Shown one piece after another: positions 1-9,636 of a stretch of 64,000 nt of DNA (within the stretch, counting starts at the first letter, position 1; each line of letters opens with the position of its first letter). The notes beneath the pieces were generated by a model. The model was not told the DNA's origin and ran no database searches. It was given only the letters and a program-made list of their open reading frames with translations. The stretch covers positions 1 through 64,000 of the forward strand of contig DATMAN010000039.1 in NCBI GenBank assembly GCA_035560005.1, read 5' to 3'. A program made the position numbers and the translations under genes. The stretch is from Burkholderiales bacterium. Its GTDB lineage: Bacteria; Pseudomonadota; Gammaproteobacteria; Burkholderiales; Eutrophovitaceae.

Positions 1-2
1 GG

Positions 3-44
3 CGCCGGCAAGCCGACCCCACCGTCAAGACCCGTCGCGGCTAG
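3..44 (+). other. possible C-terminal end of a truncated upstream gene
   Basis: The first 44 bases contain an open frame in register with a TAG stop at 42-44, ending in Lys-Thr-Arg-Arg-Gly. It could be the tail of a gene cut by the window edge and converging on hemL. The piece is too short to identify, and chance is a fair alternative. Confidence 0.15.
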
Positions 45-58
45 ACCGCCGCCGGCGT

Positions 59-1342
59 CTACGCGAGTTCCGCGAAAACGCGGCTCGCCGCTTCCAGGGT
101 CTCGTTTATTTCAGCGGGCCCGTGCGCGGCCGACACGAAGCCGGCTTCAAATGCGGAGGGTGCGAGATAGACCCCGCGCTTGAGCATGCCGTGGAAAAAC
201 CGGTTGAAACGGGTTCGATCGCATTCCATCACCTGCGCGTAACTCTGTGGCGGCTGCGCGCGGAAGTAGATCCCGAACATGCCGCCAACCGCCTGGGCGC
301 TGAACGCGATACCTGCCTGCCTTGCAAGCTGCTCCAGGCCACTTGCAAGCTGCGCGGTGCGCGAAGCCAGGCGAACGAAGAATTCGTCGCTCGACACCAA
401 GCGCAGCGTCGCAAGCCCGGCCGCCACCGCCACGGGGTTGCCCGAGAGCGTGCCCGCCTGGTAGACGGGTCCGACCGGGGCGATTCTTTGCATGATGTCG
501 CGCCTGCCGCCGAGCGCGCCGATGGGCATGCCGCCGCCAATCACCTTGCCCAGCGTAGTGAGATCGGGCGCAATTCCGAACAGGCCTTGCGCGCCGCGCG
601 GCCCGACGCGAAAACCGGTCATGACCTCGTCAAAAATGAGCACCGCACCGTGGCGCGTGCAAAGCGTGCGCATCGTCTGCAGGAATTCCGGGGCGGGCTT
701 GACGAGATTCATGTTGCCCGCCACAGGCTCCACGATCACCGCCGCAATGGCGTCGCCATGTTCGCGGAACGCTCGTTCCAGCATTTCACTGTCGTTGTAG
801 TCGAGCACCAGCGTGTGCGCCGCGGTCTCGGCCGGCACGCCGGCCGAATTGGGTTGTCCCAGTGTCAGTGCCCCGGAACCGGCTTTGACCAGCAGCGAAT
901 CGGCATGGCCGTGGTAGCAGCCCTCGAACTTGACGATCTTCGAGCGTCCCGTGAACCCGCGCGCGAGCCGGATCGCGGTCATCGTCGCCTCGGTTCCGGA
1001 GCTGACCAGCCGCACCTGTTCCAGCGACGGCAGCGCGCCGGTCAGCAACTCGGCCATCTGCAGTTCCGCTTCAGTGGGTGTGCCGAAGCTCAATCCGCGT
1101 GCGGCCGCTTCCTGGACCGCGCGCACCACGTCCGGATGCGCATGGCCGAGGATCAGCGGGCCCCACGATCCGACGTAGTCGATGTAGCTTCTGCCGTCGG
1201 CATCGCGGACGCGAGCGCCCTGTCCCGCGGTGAAGAACAGCGGTGTGCCTCCCACGGCACGGAACGCGCGCACCGGCGAGTTCACTCCGCCTGGAATGAG
1301 CGCCTGGGATTTCTGGAACAGCAGTTCGTTCTTGCCTTGCAT
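59..1342 (-). CDS. hemL: glutamate-1-semialdehyde 2,1-aminomutase
   Basis: PLP enzyme that converts glutamate-1-semialdehyde to 5-aminolevulinate, the entry point of tetrapyrrole synthesis by the C5 route. The 427 residues match the family length closely (about 426 in E. coli). The N-terminus has the [10 protein letters not shown] signature, and Lys266 in the [10 protein letters not shown] motif is the expected Schiff-base lysine. ATG start. It lies 2 bases downstream of the thiE stop, so it is probably the last gene of a thiD-thiE-hemL operon. hemF further along the window belongs to the same heme pathway. Identification is secure from the motifs. Confidence 0.97.
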   Translation of the reverse strand: MQGKNELLFQKSQALIPGGVNSPVRAFRAVGGTPLFFTAGQGARVRDADGRSYIDYVGSWGPLILGHAHPDVVRAVQEAAARGLSFGTPTEAELQMAELLTGALPSLEQVRLVSSGTEATMTAIRLARGFTGRSKIVKFEGCYHGHADSLLVKAGSGALTLGQPNSAGVPAETAAHTLVLDYNDSEMLERAFREHGDAIAAVIVEPVAGNMNLVKPAPEFLQTMRTLCTRHGAVLIFDEVMTGFRVGPRGAQGLFGIAPDLTTLGKVIGGGMPIGALGGRRDIMQRIAPVGPVYQAGTLSGNPVAVAAGLATLRLVSSDEFFVRLASRTAQLASGLEQLARQAGIAFSAQAVGGMFGIYFRAQPPQSYAQVMECDRTRFNRFFHGMLKRGVYLAPSAFEAGFVSAAHGPAEINETLEAASRVFAELA

Positions 1343-1344
1343 TG

Positions 1345-2007
1345 CTATCGGGTCGACTCGGTTCTCGCGTCCCGCGCGCGCGCTGCCTGGGCGACAACCT
1401 CGCGCAGTCTGCGCGCCGCCGACTCGATGTCTGCCGCGCCGAACAGGCCGTTCACGACGGCGACCGCATCGGCCCCGGCTTCGACCACGACCGCTGCGTT
1501 CTCAGCGGTGATACCGCCGATGGCCACGATGGGCAACCGGATGAGCGCTCGTGCCTGCGGCAAGAGCGAGAGGGGTGCCGGTGGTGCCCCGGCTTTGGTC
1601 GTCGACGGGAAGAAACTTCCGAAGGCGACGTAATCAGCCCCCGTGCTCTGCGCCTGGAGCGCGCGTGACAGGCTGGCATAACAGGAAACGCCGATGATAC
1701 GCTCGGGCCCGAGGACACGTCGCGCAGCGCCGATGGAAGCGTCGTGCATTCCGAGATGCACGCCGTCGGCGCCGCACAACGCGGCCAGCGCGGGGTCGTC
1801 GTTGAACACGAGCCGGGCCTCCCATTCGCGACACAGAGCAGCCAGCATAGCGGCCTGCTCGACCCTGCGAGCAGGAACGGAAGATTTGTTGCGGTACTGC
1901 AGCAGCCGAACACCGCCCGCCAGCACCGCGCGCGCCTTGCGCACCAGCTCGGCACTGTCGTCGCTGTCGGGCGTGACCGCGTAGACGCCCTCAATCCGAA
2001 TCCCCAT
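1345..2007 (-). CDS. thiE: thiamine-phosphate synthase
   Basis: Joins HMP-pyrophosphate and thiazole phosphate to give thiamine phosphate. The 220-residue protein has a TIM-barrel layout with QYRNKSS near residue 37 (diphosphate binding), [14 protein letters not shown] and the C-terminal AIGGI segment typical of ThiE. The ATG start lies inside the end of thiD, a 17-base overlap, so the two are probably translationally coupled. thiD supplies the HMP-PP substrate. No TPP riboswitch is visible ahead of this operon. Confidence 0.95.
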   Translation of the reverse strand: MGIRIEGVYAVTPDSDDSAELVRKARAVLAGGVRLLQYRNKSSVPARRVEQAAMLAALCREWEARLVFNDDPALAALCGADGVHLGMHDASIGAARRVLGPERIIGVSCYASLSRALQAQSTGADYVAFGSFFPSTTKAGAPPAPLSLLPQARALIRLPIVAIGGITAENAAVVVEAGADAVAVVNGLFGAADIESAARRLREVVAQAARARDARTESTR

Positions 2008-2848
2008 CTTCCGATTCGCCCTCGCGCGCCCAAAACAGACGGTCGGGTATGAGTTGACCCATGCCGGCGCGGTAGGCGCGCCTCAACGCCTGCCACGTGT
2101 ACTCCTGGGCGTCCCGTACCGCCTCCGGCACGTCCGAGCCTTGAGCGATGGTGGCCGCGATCGCCGAGGCCAAAGTGCATCCGGATCCATGATAGGCGCC
2201 CGGCAGACGTTCCCAGTGGTCGCGCCTTACAACGCCGTCGCGGTCGTAGAGCGTGTTGATCACCTGTGGGGTGTTCTCGTGTGAGCCGGTGATCAGCACA
2301 TACTCGCAGCCTCGCCCCAGGATGCGCTGTGCGCATTCTTCCAGGCCGATGTCTTCGCTCTCCTCGGAGTCTTCCTGCACCAGGCGCCGGGCTTCCAGGC
2401 TGTTCGGCGTGAGCACGGTGGTCTGCGGAATCAGCAACTCGCGCGTGGCCGAAATCACGTCCTCGGAGGCGAGGGGGTCGCCGCGTCCAGAGGCGAGCAC
2501 GGGATCGAGCACCAGGGGCACCTCAGGATAATCCGACACCACCTCGGCGATTGCGGCCACAGCTTCCGCGCTGCCGAGCAGCCCGATCTTGAACGCCGAG
2601 ACCGCAACGTCTTCCAGCACGCGCCGCGCCTGATCCGCGACCCATTCGGCCTCGATCGGCATCAGGTCTTCCACGCCCAGGGTGTCCTGTACCGTGACCG
2701 CGGTGACCACCGACAACGGGTGGCAGCCGATGCTCGCCAACGTGAGGATGTCGGCTTGAATCCCGGCGCCGCCGCTGGGATCGGTCGCGGCGAAAACCAA
2801 CACGATCGGGGGAGCATCCTGCACGGGTGCGGTTTCGGGAAGGGCCAA
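1991..2848 (-). CDS. thiD: hydroxymethylpyrimidine/phosphomethylpyrimidine kinase
   Basis: Ribokinase-fold kinase that phosphorylates HMP and HMP-P for thiamine synthesis. The N-terminus carries the family signature [11 protein letters not shown] (about residues 24-34), followed by the TAVTVQDT segment; [12 protein letters not shown] near the C-terminus is the anion hole and catalytic Asp-equivalent region. The 285 residues are slightly longer than E. coli ThiD. The likely start is TTG, since no ATG or GTG lies near the first conserved strand. No clear ribosome binding site precedes it, so the start is less certain than the identity. Confidence 0.93.
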   Translation of the reverse strand: MALPETAPVQDAPPIVLVFAATDPSGGAGIQADILTLASIGCHPLSVVTAVTVQDTLGVEDLMPIEAEWVADQARRVLEDVAVSAFKIGLLGSAEAVAAIAEVVSDYPEVPLVLDPVLASGRGDPLASEDVISATRELLIPQTTVLTPNSLEARRLVQEDSEESEDIGLEECAQRILGRGCEYVLITGSHENTPQVINTLYDRDGVVRRDHWERLPGAYHGSGCTLASAIAATIAQGSDVPEAVRDAQEYTWQALRRAYRAGMGQLIPDRLFWAREGESEDGDSD

Positions 2849-2892
2849 GGTTCGCTTTAAAATCTCATTCTATCGGAAACGCGCGCACGAAC
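2849..2892. promoter_or_regulatory. divergent intergenic promoter region thiD/rubredoxin
   Basis: Only 44 bases separate the divergent thiD and rubredoxin genes. An AT-rich TAAAAT at 2858-2863 fits a -10 for the plus strand, about 30 bases before the rubredoxin ATG. The same AT-rich patch could serve thiD on the other strand. No convincing -35 is seen for either direction. Confidence 0.3.
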
Positions 2893-3081
2893 ATGACCAC
2901 CACGGAGACGACCGTCTACAGGACCTACATGTGCCTTGTCTGCGGGTTCATCTATGACGAGGCCGCCGGGCTCCCGGAAGAAGGTATCGCGCCCGGAACG
3001 CGATGGGAAGACGTTCCGGTGAACTGGGTCTGTCCGGAATGCGGCGCCCGCAAGGAAGACTTCGAACTGGTGGAAATCTGA
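2893..3081 (+). CDS. rubredoxin
   Basis: Small mononuclear iron electron-transfer protein of 62 residues. Two Cys-x-x-Cys knuckles are visible, MCLVCG and VCPECG, which bind the Fe(SCys)4 centre. The intervening [14 protein letters not shown] and [11 protein letters not shown] segments are classic rubredoxin. The ATG at 2893 is preferred over an upstream in-frame ATG because it leaves the normal family length and starts after the likely promoter. Its redox partner is not evident nearby. Rubredoxin next to thiD-thiE-hemL is, from general knowledge, a common betaproteobacterial arrangement. Confidence 0.95.
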   Translation: MTTTETTVYRTYMCLVCGFIYDEAAGLPEEGIAPGTRWEDVPVNWVCPECGARKEDFELVEI

Positions 3082-3092
3082 GAGCCCTTCAC

Positions 3093-3479
3093 ATGCGAAT
3101 CCTTCATACCATGCTGCGGGTCGGCGATTTGAAACGCTCGCTCGACTTCTACACACAGGTTCTCGGCATGAAGCTGTTGCGACAGAAAGACTATCCCGAG
3201 GGCCGCTTTACGCTCGCGTTCGTCGGTTACGGCGACGAGGAGCGCGAAGCCGTGCTCGAGCTGACCCACAACTGGGACACGGCTAGGTACGATCTCGGCA
3301 ACGGCTACGGGCACATCGCGATCGAAGTCGACGACGCCTACAAGGCCTGCGAGGAAGTCAAGAAGCGCGGCGGCAAGGTCACCCGGGAAGCCGGGCCCAT
3401 GAAGCACGGAACCACGGTGATCGCGTTCGTCGAGGACCCCGACGGCTACAAGATCGAATTCATCCAGAGGAAGCGCTGA
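3093..3479 (+). CDS. gloA: lactoylglutathione lyase (glyoxalase I)
   Basis: Converts the methylglyoxal-glutathione hemithioacetal to S-lactoylglutathione. The 128-residue protein has all four metal ligands at the positions known from E. coli GloA: His5, Glu56, His74 and Glu122. The vicinal-oxygen-chelate halves and the [12 protein letters not shown] opening are typical. The length suits the short Ni-type class. It starts 11 bases after the rubredoxin stop, so the two may be co-transcribed. Its 3' end overlaps the convergent rsmA by 20 bases. Confidence 0.97.
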   Translation: MRILHTMLRVGDLKRSLDFYTQVLGMKLLRQKDYPEGRFTLAFVGYGDEEREAVLELTHNWDTARYDLGNGYGHIAIEVDDAYKACEEVKKRGGKVTREAGPMKHGTTVIAFVEDPDGYKIEFIQRKR

Positions 3480-4290
3480 TTTGCGCTGCCGCGGCGTCCG
3501 CGAGTCGCACGAACTGGACAACCTCCAGCGTCTCTGCGCGCAGGCGCGGATCGACTCCGCAGCCGGCGATGGCCTTCTCGTCCAGCAGGGCGCGCAGCGC
3601 GTTGCGCAGCGTCTTGCGACGTTGCGCAAACGCTGCGCCGACCAACCGAGCAAGCATCGCTTCATCCACCGCGCGGCACGGCAGTTGCGCGTGGGGCACG
3701 AGCCGGACGACCGAAGACCACACTTTGGGCCTGGGCCGGAATGCCTCAGGCGGCACATCGAAAAGGGACGTGATGCCCCAGCGATACTGCAACATCACGC
3801 TGAGCCGCCCGTACTGGGGAGAACCGGGTCGCGCCGCCATGCGCTCGACGACTTCCTTCTGCAGCATGAAGTGGCAGTCCCTCACCCCGGCGTGCAGCCG
3901 GTCGATGCGGAACAGAAGCGGCGTGCAGATGTGATACGGCAGGTTACCCACCACCCGCAACGCCTCCCCCAGCGACGAGAAGTCGAACGCCAGCGCGTCG
4001 CCGACGTGCAGCCGCAGCTTCTCCGGCGAAAAGCGCTGGAACAGCGAGGCTGCGACATCACGGTCGATTTCCACGGCGTGGAGAACCGGCAGCCGCTCCA
4101 ACAGCGGGGTGGTGAGCGCCCCCAACCCCGGACCGATTTCGACCACCGTGTCACCCGGGCGAGGGTCGATCGCCTCGACGATGCGCCGGACGACGTCGCG
4201 GTCGACCAGGAAGTTCTGGCTGAAGCGCCGGCGCGGCCTGTGCGGAGGGTGGGGGAGCACGGAGCTAGGCGCAAGGCCTGGCGCGCTCAT
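3460..4290 (-). CDS. rsmA: 16S rRNA (adenine(1518)-N6/adenine(1519)-N6)-dimethyltransferase
   Basis: Dimethylates two adjacent adenines near the 3' end of 16S rRNA during small-subunit maturation. Motifs are QNFLVD near the N-terminus, the SAM-binding [11 protein letters not shown], and the catalytic motif IV NLPY; the helical C-terminal domain ends in the substrate-binding region. The ATG at 4290 is chosen because it overlaps the surA stop as ATGA, giving 276 residues, which matches the family. It is the last gene of lptD-surA-rsmA. The E. coli equivalent operon has pdxA between surA and rsmA; that gene is missing here. Confidence 0.95.
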   Translation of the reverse strand: MSAPGLAPSSVLPHPPHRPRRRFSQNFLVDRDVVRRIVEAIDPRPGDTVVEIGPGLGALTTPLLERLPVLHAVEIDRDVAASLFQRFSPEKLRLHVGDALAFDFSSLGEALRVVGNLPYHICTPLLFRIDRLHAGVRDCHFMLQKEVVERMAARPGSPQYGRLSVMLQYRWGITSLFDVPPEAFRPRPKVWSSVVRLVPHAQLPCRAVDEAMLARLVGAAFAQRRKTLRNALRALLDEKAIAGCGVDPRLRAETLEVVQFVRLADAAAAQISASSG

Positions 4291-5594
4291 TGGCGCTCTT
4301 CGATCCGGTATTCGACATAGGCCCTGTCGCGCTGCAGGCGAACCCACTCCTGATAGGCCTCCTCCGCCTTACGCTGGCGAATGGCCTGACGGGCAGCCAT
4401 TCGCTGTCGCTCGCCCGACAAGTCCTCGGTGCGCCGTCCCAGCACCTGGATCAGGTGCCAGCCGAACGGTGAACGTACCGGCTCGCTGATTTCGTTGACC
4501 TGCAAGGCATCCATGGCGCGCTCGAAGTCCGGAACCGTTTCCCCTGGGGAGACCCAGCCCAGATCGCCTCCGCGCACGGCGCTCGCGTCCTCGGAATGCA
4601 GCCGCGCCAATTCGCCGAAGTCGGCGTTGCCGAGCACGACCCGCTCGCGCAGATCGGCCAGGCGCTGTCTGGCTTCGGCTTCCGACACGACCTCATTGCT
4701 CCGTACTAGGATATGGCGCACGTGGGTCTGCTGCACGATCACCGGACTGCGGTTGCCGCGTTTGTCCAGCAGCTTGAGAATATGAAAGCCGTTCGAGCTG
4801 CGCAGGATCGGGCTCACGTCACCGACGTTCAGACTTCTCACGGCATCGACGAACAGCTGCGGAAGCCGTCCGGCCGGGCGCCACCCGAGCACGCCGCCCT
4901 CCAGCGCGTTCTGGGCATCCGAGAAGCTGGCGGACACCTGCCTGAAATCCGTCCCGCCTTTCAGTTGCGCGAGCGCCCGTTCGGCGACCGCCTTTTTCGC
5001 CTGTATCTGCTCCGGGGTCGCTTCTTCCGGAACCAGGATGAGGATGTGCGCGAGGTTGTATTCGTCGTCCCGGTCGCCCTGAGCGGCTTGGTTGCGCAGA
5101 TAGCTGTCGATCTCGGCTTCCGTGATCACGATCCTGCTGTCGACCTCGCGTTCCTTCAGACGGGAAATCAATATCTCGTTTCTGATCTCCTCGCGGAATC
5201 GCGAGAAGTCCACGCCGTCGTTCTCGATCGCCTCGCGAAACCCGTCCAGCGTGAGCTTGCTATCCTCGGCGATGCGCTGCAGCGCCCGCTGCAGCTGTGT
5301 GTCGTCGACGCGCAAACCGCTTTCCCTCGCCGCCTGCGCAAGCACGCGCGAGGTGACCATGCGCTCCAAGACCTGCCGTTCCAGCACGTCATCGGAGGGC
5401 AGCGGCGCGCCCTGCCGCCTGAGCTGCATCGCGGCCATTTTTACCTGTTCTTCGAGCTCGAGCTTGGTCACGACCTCGCTATTGACGACGGCGACCACTC
5501 GATCCAGGAGCACCGGTTGCGCGGCCAATGGCGCATTCTGGGCGCGTACTTCTAGACTCGCGACCAGCAGAACCGCAAAGGCAATCAATCGCAT
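4287..5594 (-). CDS. surA: periplasmic chaperone/peptidyl-prolyl isomerase SurA
   Basis: Periplasmic chaperone for outer-membrane beta-barrels. It opens with a cleavable signal peptide (MRLIAFAVLLVASLEVRA, cut near residue 18). A SurA N-terminal domain follows, then two parvulin domains at about 170-275 and 285-385, each ending in the GFHILKL/GWHLIQV type motif. The 435 residues match the family. It sits 56 bases downstream of lptD, its best-known client class, and overlaps rsmA by an ATGA. Confidence 0.96.
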   Translation of the reverse strand: MRLIAFAVLLVASLEVRAQNAPLAAQPVLLDRVVAVVNSEVVTKLELEEQVKMAAMQLRRQGAPLPSDDVLERQVLERMVTSRVLAQAARESGLRVDDTQLQRALQRIAEDSKLTLDGFREAIENDGVDFSRFREEIRNEILISRLKEREVDSRIVITEAEIDSYLRNQAAQGDRDDEYNLAHILILVPEEATPEQIQAKKAVAERALAQLKGGTDFRQVSASFSDAQNALEGGVLGWRPAGRLPQLFVDAVRSLNVGDVSPILRSSNGFHILKLLDKRGNRSPVIVQQTHVRHILVRSNEVVSEAEARQRLADLRERVVLGNADFGELARLHSEDASAVRGGDLGWVSPGETVPDFERAMDALQVNEISEPVRSPFGWHLIQVLGRRTEDLSGERQRMAARQAIRQRKAEEAYQEWVRLQRDRAYVEYRIEERQ

Positions 5595-5650
5595 GGCAGT
5601 GTAAGTTCAAGTTCGAGCGCGACCGGAGCGGCGCGCCGGCCTCGCTCCCA

Positions 5651-7867
5651 TCAGTAGCCCGGAAAGGCATTTCGCTCGGAGGCCGGCCGCAGGCTCGACT
5701 GGTAGCCGCTGATGTTCTGTCGCAGCACGTCGAGCGGGTTGGGCCCGATGCGCGACACGCCGGTCAACTCGAGCTGGACGAAAAACGAGGTGACGTAGTC
5801 TTCCGTGCCGCTGACGAATCGATGGGCGACGAAACGTGCGGCCCAGCACCCGGCATTGTACTCAAGCCCGGCCAGACCCTCTAAGAGCTGCTTCTCGGGA
5901 ATGGAATGGCTCCAGCGGGCTAGCGCGGTCCACTTCTGCGACAGCGGCCACTGCGCGGAAAGATCCGCCTGCTCCAGCGAGTCGCGCGTGAATCGATAGC
6001 CGAGATTGAGCACTCGGCCGCCCTGCGGCCGGTAACGCAGGCTCAAGTTGCTCCTCTGGATCTGGTCGGCCGACGCGTTGTACTGCAGCCCCAGTTCCGC
6101 GCTCCACGCCGCCGTCACGGAGCCGCTCACGGCGGCGAGCACGTCGGAGCGGTCCGCGGAGCGCGGCGCTGTGTTCAGCGTCACCTGCTGCTCGTCGAAG
6201 AAGTAGCGCTGCGCGAAGATCAGGCGCAGCAGTTCCGCTCCGTTTGCGGCGTTGATGAAACGACTGGTTACCCCGGCGGTCACCTGGTTCGCGTCGTTGA
6301 TCCGGTCGCCTCCGCTGAACTGATTCTCGGTGAAGATCTGCGCAAGGTTGAAGTCGGCCACCGCGGTATCGAAGACCGGCAACTGATCCTGGCGTCTGAA
6401 CGGGATATAGACGTAGTAGAGCCTGGGTTCCAGCGTTTGCAGATAGTCGCGTCCGAACAGCCGGGCATCGCGCTCGAAGGTAACGGCGCTGTCTACGCTG
6501 TAGATCGGCAGCGCGCGCACCTCCGGCGCCTGCGCGTCATCGGCGAAGGAATAGCGCGTGTAGTGATAGCCGGCTTTCGGCGTCAGGTAGAAGAACGCAG
6601 TCTCCAGCGGCACGCTCACGCTCGGATAGAGCATCTCTCGCCGCGCGTTGAGTAGCGTGGGATGGCGGAAGTGGACCAGCTCGCCGGTGGCGTTGACGCC
6701 GAGGTAGGCCGTGAGCTGGCGGTCGGCGAACAGGGTGATCTGCGGCTGCCGTTCGTAAGGCGGTACCACCGGCGCCAACGGGTCCTGCAGGGTCTGGAAC
6801 TTCTGCACCCGGGCATTGACGTTCCACCACTGACCGTTGTACGAAAGCCCGCCCTCGCGCGGCAGGTTCGTGATCGAGGTCACAGCGATCTTGTCGCTCA
6901 GATCGATGAAATAGGCGTCGTCTGATACACCCTGGTAGTTGATGCTGCCGGAGAAGCCATGGCCGAAGTCGTGCCGGTGGTTGAGTAGGTAGCCGTAGCG
7001 GTTGTCCTCCCGAATCCGGTCGTTGGGAAGCCACTCTGCGCGCCACTCGCCGTTGAAGCTCGGCTCGAGATAGCGGAACTCGCCGTTGAACAGGACGCCG
7101 CGCCGGGAAAGGAACCTGGGCGCGATCGTGGCGTCGCGGTTGGGGGCGATGTTCCAGTAATAGGGCTGCGTATACTCGAATCCGCTCTGGGCGGTCTGTC
7201 CGATCGACGGCGCGAGCAGGCCGCTCTTGCGGCTGCCGCTCAGCGAAAAATCCAGGTAGGGCGAATACAGCAGAGGCACCCCCTTGAATACCACGCTGGC
7301 GTTGCGGGCCACGCCCAGGTCGCGCGCGCGGTCGACTTCCAGCCGGCTCACGCGCAGGTACCAGTCGTCGTCTCCGACCTCGCAGTTGGTGTAGGTCGCC
7401 TTCTCCACTCGAAACCGGGTCCGGCTTTCCGCGATCATCCTTTCCGCTTTTCCGTGCGCATCGAGGTCGAGGATGTAGTAGCTCGGCTTCTCGATCACTC
7501 CGGTTCCATCGCGCAGGTTGTAGCGCAGGCTTTCGCCCTGCACGACGTTGCCGCGGTACTCGAAGCGCAGCCGCCCGCTCGCCTCGAGCGTTTCGTGCTG
7601 GAATGAGTAGCGCAGGTAATCCGCAAAGACCGCCTCTCCGCGCTTTCGCAGCCGCACGGCGCCTTCGGCTTCCAGTTCCCGCTGCACGCGACCCTGTACA
7701 CGGTCGGCCTCGAGAAAGATCGGCGTGGGCTCGTCGTCCTCCACTGAATAGGGGATCAGCTCACGTTGCAGCTTGAGCTTGAGTCCCAATTCCTGGGAAA
7801 GGGCAGGGACGCAGGTTGACAGCACCACAAATACGGCGAGGCGACACAGACGCAAACGCAAACGCAT
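5651..7867 (-). CDS. lptD: LPS-assembly protein LptD
   Basis: Outer-membrane beta-barrel that inserts lipopolysaccharide into the outer leaflet. The 738-residue product has an N-terminal signal peptide ending near ALSQ, an OstA/LptA-like N-domain (about 45-200, with the EADRVQGRVQ and EGAVRLRKRGE stretch) and a long C-terminal barrel rich in aromatic beta-strands, ending in a beta-signal-like region. ATG start. First gene of the lptD-surA-rsmA group, divergent from amgK. Confidence 0.96.
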   Translation of the reverse strand: MRLRLRLCRLAVFVVLSTCVPALSQELGLKLKLQRELIPYSVEDDEPTPIFLEADRVQGRVQRELEAEGAVRLRKRGEAVFADYLRYSFQHETLEASGRLRFEYRGNVVQGESLRYNLRDGTGVIEKPSYYILDLDAHGKAERMIAESRTRFRVEKATYTNCEVGDDDWYLRVSRLEVDRARDLGVARNASVVFKGVPLLYSPYLDFSLSGSRKSGLLAPSIGQTAQSGFEYTQPYYWNIAPNRDATIAPRFLSRRGVLFNGEFRYLEPSFNGEWRAEWLPNDRIREDNRYGYLLNHRHDFGHGFSGSINYQGVSDDAYFIDLSDKIAVTSITNLPREGGLSYNGQWWNVNARVQKFQTLQDPLAPVVPPYERQPQITLFADRQLTAYLGVNATGELVHFRHPTLLNARREMLYPSVSVPLETAFFYLTPKAGYHYTRYSFADDAQAPEVRALPIYSVDSAVTFERDARLFGRDYLQTLEPRLYYVYIPFRRQDQLPVFDTAVADFNLAQIFTENQFSGGDRINDANQVTAGVTSRFINAANGAELLRLIFAQRYFFDEQQVTLNTAPRSADRSDVLAAVSGSVTAAWSAELGLQYNASADQIQRSNLSLRYRPQGGRVLNLGYRFTRDSLEQADLSAQWPLSQKWTALARWSHSIPEKQLLEGLAGLEYNAGCWAARFVAHRFVSGTEDYVTSFFVQLELTGVSRIGPNPLDVLRQNISGYQSSLRPASERNAFPGY

Positions 7868-7933
7868 TCCAGGCTGTGGATAGGCCTAATGTTAGAATCG
7901 CGCTGATTCTAAACGACGATCGGCAAAACCGCG
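7868..7933. promoter_or_regulatory. symmetrical divergent promoter lptD/amgK
   Basis: The 66-base divergent gap contains a perfect inverted repeat: TTAGAATC at 7892-7899 and GATTCTAA at 7905-7912, separated by GCGCT. Each arm holds a TAGAAT that can act as a -10 element, one per strand (7893-7898 plus, 7906-7911 minus). The palindrome may therefore be a back-to-back promoter, an operator, or both. No strong -35 boxes are seen. Confidence 0.4.
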
Positions 7934-8926
7934 TTGGACCGTGCCGCCGCGCTCGAGCGCTGGATCGCCGAGCAGATTCCCGGTAGAAATTTCACGCTTG
8001 CTTCGGCCTCGGCCGACGCCAGTTTCCGCCGCTACTTCCGCGTGCGCTTCGGCGAAGAGACGCTGATCGCGATGGACGCGCCTCCGGCTCGGGAGGATTG
8101 CCGGCCGTTCGTCAAGGTCGCGCAACTGATGGCCGAGGCGGGCGTGCATGTACCGCGCGTCCTCGCCCAGGACATCGAACGGGGATTCCTTCTTCTCTCC
8201 GACCTGGGGAGCACTACGTATCTCGAAGCGCTGAACGAGGCCAACGCCGACGCGCTGTTCGGCGATGCCGTCGATGCGCTGCTGCGCTGGCAAAGCGCCA
8301 CCCGCCCGGGCGTACTGCCGCCTTACGACGAGGCGCTGCTGCGGCGCGAGCTGGAGCTGTTCCCGGCCTGGTACGTGCACCGCCATCTCGGCATCGAGCT
8401 CACCGCCGCTCAGCAGGCTGCCCTGGAATCGATCTTTCGCCTTCTGACGGAGAACGCCACCCGACAGCCGGCTGTGTTCGTCCATCGGGACTTCATGCCG
8501 CGCAACCTGATGCTGAGCGAACCCAACCCCGGCGTCCTCGATTTCCAGGATGCCGTCTGCGGCCCGATCGCCTACGACATCGTCTCGCTGTTTCGCGATG
8601 CCTTCATAAGCTGGGATGAAGACAGAGTGCTCGACTGGACTATCCGCTATTGGGAAAAGGCGCGCGCGGCGCGGCTGCCGGTACGCGAGGACTTCGCGCA
8701 GTTCTACCGTGAGTTCGAGTGGACCGGCTTGCAGCGCCACCTGAAGGTGCTGGGCATTTTTGCGCGCATTCGCTACCGCGACGGCAAGCCAGGGTATCTG
8801 GAGGACACGCCGCGCTTCGTCCGTTACGTGCGCGCGTGTGCGGGCAGATACGACGCCCTTGCGCCGCTGCTGCGCCTGTTCGATCAGCTCGAGAATCGGG
8901 CGCGGCAGGTCGGCCTGAGCTTCTGA
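7934..8926 (+). CDS. amgK: anomeric MurNAc/GlcNAc kinase AmgK-like phosphotransferase
   Basis: Member of the aminoglycoside-phosphotransferase kinase fold. The catalytic loop is His184-Arg-Asp186 with Asn191, and the magnesium Asp203 lies in LDFQDA. The neighbour murU makes a role as sugar anomeric kinase in the AmgK-MurU peptidoglycan recycling bypass very likely: MurNAc to MurNAc-1-phosphate to UDP-MurNAc. The 330 residues fit AmgK. The best start is TTG at 7934, placed just after the divergent promoter, with no obvious Shine-Dalgarno. Two bases separate it from murU. Specific substrate is inferred from context. Confidence 0.88.
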   Translation: MDRAAALERWIAEQIPGRNFTLASASADASFRRYFRVRFGEETLIAMDAPPAREDCRPFVKVAQLMAEAGVHVPRVLAQDIERGFLLLSDLGSTTYLEALNEANADALFGDAVDALLRWQSATRPGVLPPYDEALLRRELELFPAWYVHRHLGIELTAAQQAALESIFRLLTENATRQPAVFVHRDFMPRNLMLSEPNPGVLDFQDAVCGPIAYDIVSLFRDAFISWDEDRVLDWTIRYWEKARAARLPVREDFAQFYREFEWTGLQRHLKVLGIFARIRYRDGKPGYLEDTPRFVRYVRACAGRYDALAPLLRLFDQLENRARQVGLSF

Positions 8927-8928
8927 GC

Positions 8929-9636
8929 ATGGGGGCTTCGCAAAGGACGGCGATGATCCTGGCGGCGGGCCGCGGAGAACGCATGCGCCCGCTCACCGAC
9001 CACGTGCCCAAGCCGCTGCTGAAGGCCGGCGGCAAGGCGATCGTCGAATACCAGCTCGACAAGCTGGCCCGGGCCGGCTTTCGCCGTATCGTGATCAACC
9101 ACGCTCATCTCGGCCAGATGATCGAGACCGCGCTCGGCGACGGGCGGCGCTGGGGTCTGGAGATCCGCTATTCGGCGGAAGGTGAACCGCTGGAGACCGC
9201 CGGCGGCATCCGGCTTGCCCTGCCGTTGATCGCCGCAGACAGCTTTGCCGTCGTCAACAGCGACGTCTACACCGACTACGACTACCACAGGCTCGCGGCG
9301 CGGGTCGCGGCGATGGCATCCGCCCCGGCGGTCCTGGCTCACCTGGTCCTGGTCGACAACCCCCCGCATCATCCGGGCGGCGACTTTTGTTTCGAGGAAG
9401 GAGCGCCGAAGGCCCAGGCCACGCGCAGGCTGACTTTCAGCGGGATCGGTGCCTACCGCCGCGAGCTGTTCGAAGGAATCGTGCCCGGCAGCAGGCACCC
9501 GCTCGCGCCGCTGATCGCAGGTGCCATCGAGGCGGGCAGAGCGAGCGCGGAGCACCATCGCGGGTTCTGGATCGACGTGGGCACGCCGCAACGCCTCGAA
9601 CAACTCGACGCGATGCTCAGGGAGCGAATCCGATGA
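8929..9636 (+). CDS. murU: N-acetylmuramate alpha-1-phosphate uridylyltransferase
   Basis: Nucleotidyltransferase that makes UDP-MurNAc from MurNAc-1-phosphate in cell-wall recycling. The signature loop AAGRGERMRPLTDHVPKPLL is near the N-terminus, and NSDVYTDYDY supplies the metal-binding Asp. The 235 residues suit MurU rather than a longer glucose-1-phosphate enzyme. It follows amgK directly. The ATG at 8929 is preferred; the ATG at 8953 just before the signature loop is an alternative. The stop overlaps the next gene as ATGA. Confidence 0.9.
   Translation: MGASQRTAMILAAGRGERMRPLTDHVPKPLLKAGGKAIVEYQLDKLARAGFRRIVINHAHLGQMIETALGDGRRWGLEIRYSAEGEPLETAGGIRLALPLIAADSFAVVNSDVYTDYDYHRLAARVAAMASAPAVLAHLVLVDNPPHHPGGDFCFEEGAPKAQATRRLTFSGIGAYRRELFEGIVPGSRHPLAPLIAGAIEAGRASAEHHRGFWIDVGTPQRLEQLDAMLRERIR

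Noticed and set aside
122..1633. A long plus-strand open frame opposite hemL and thiE
   Set aside because: It is an antisense frame caused by high GC; its product has no known motif, and hemL and thiE are strongly supported on the other strand.
2849..2892. TPP riboswitch upstream of thiD
   Set aside because: The gap is 44 bases, too short for the aptamer, and the conserved CTGAGA element is missing.
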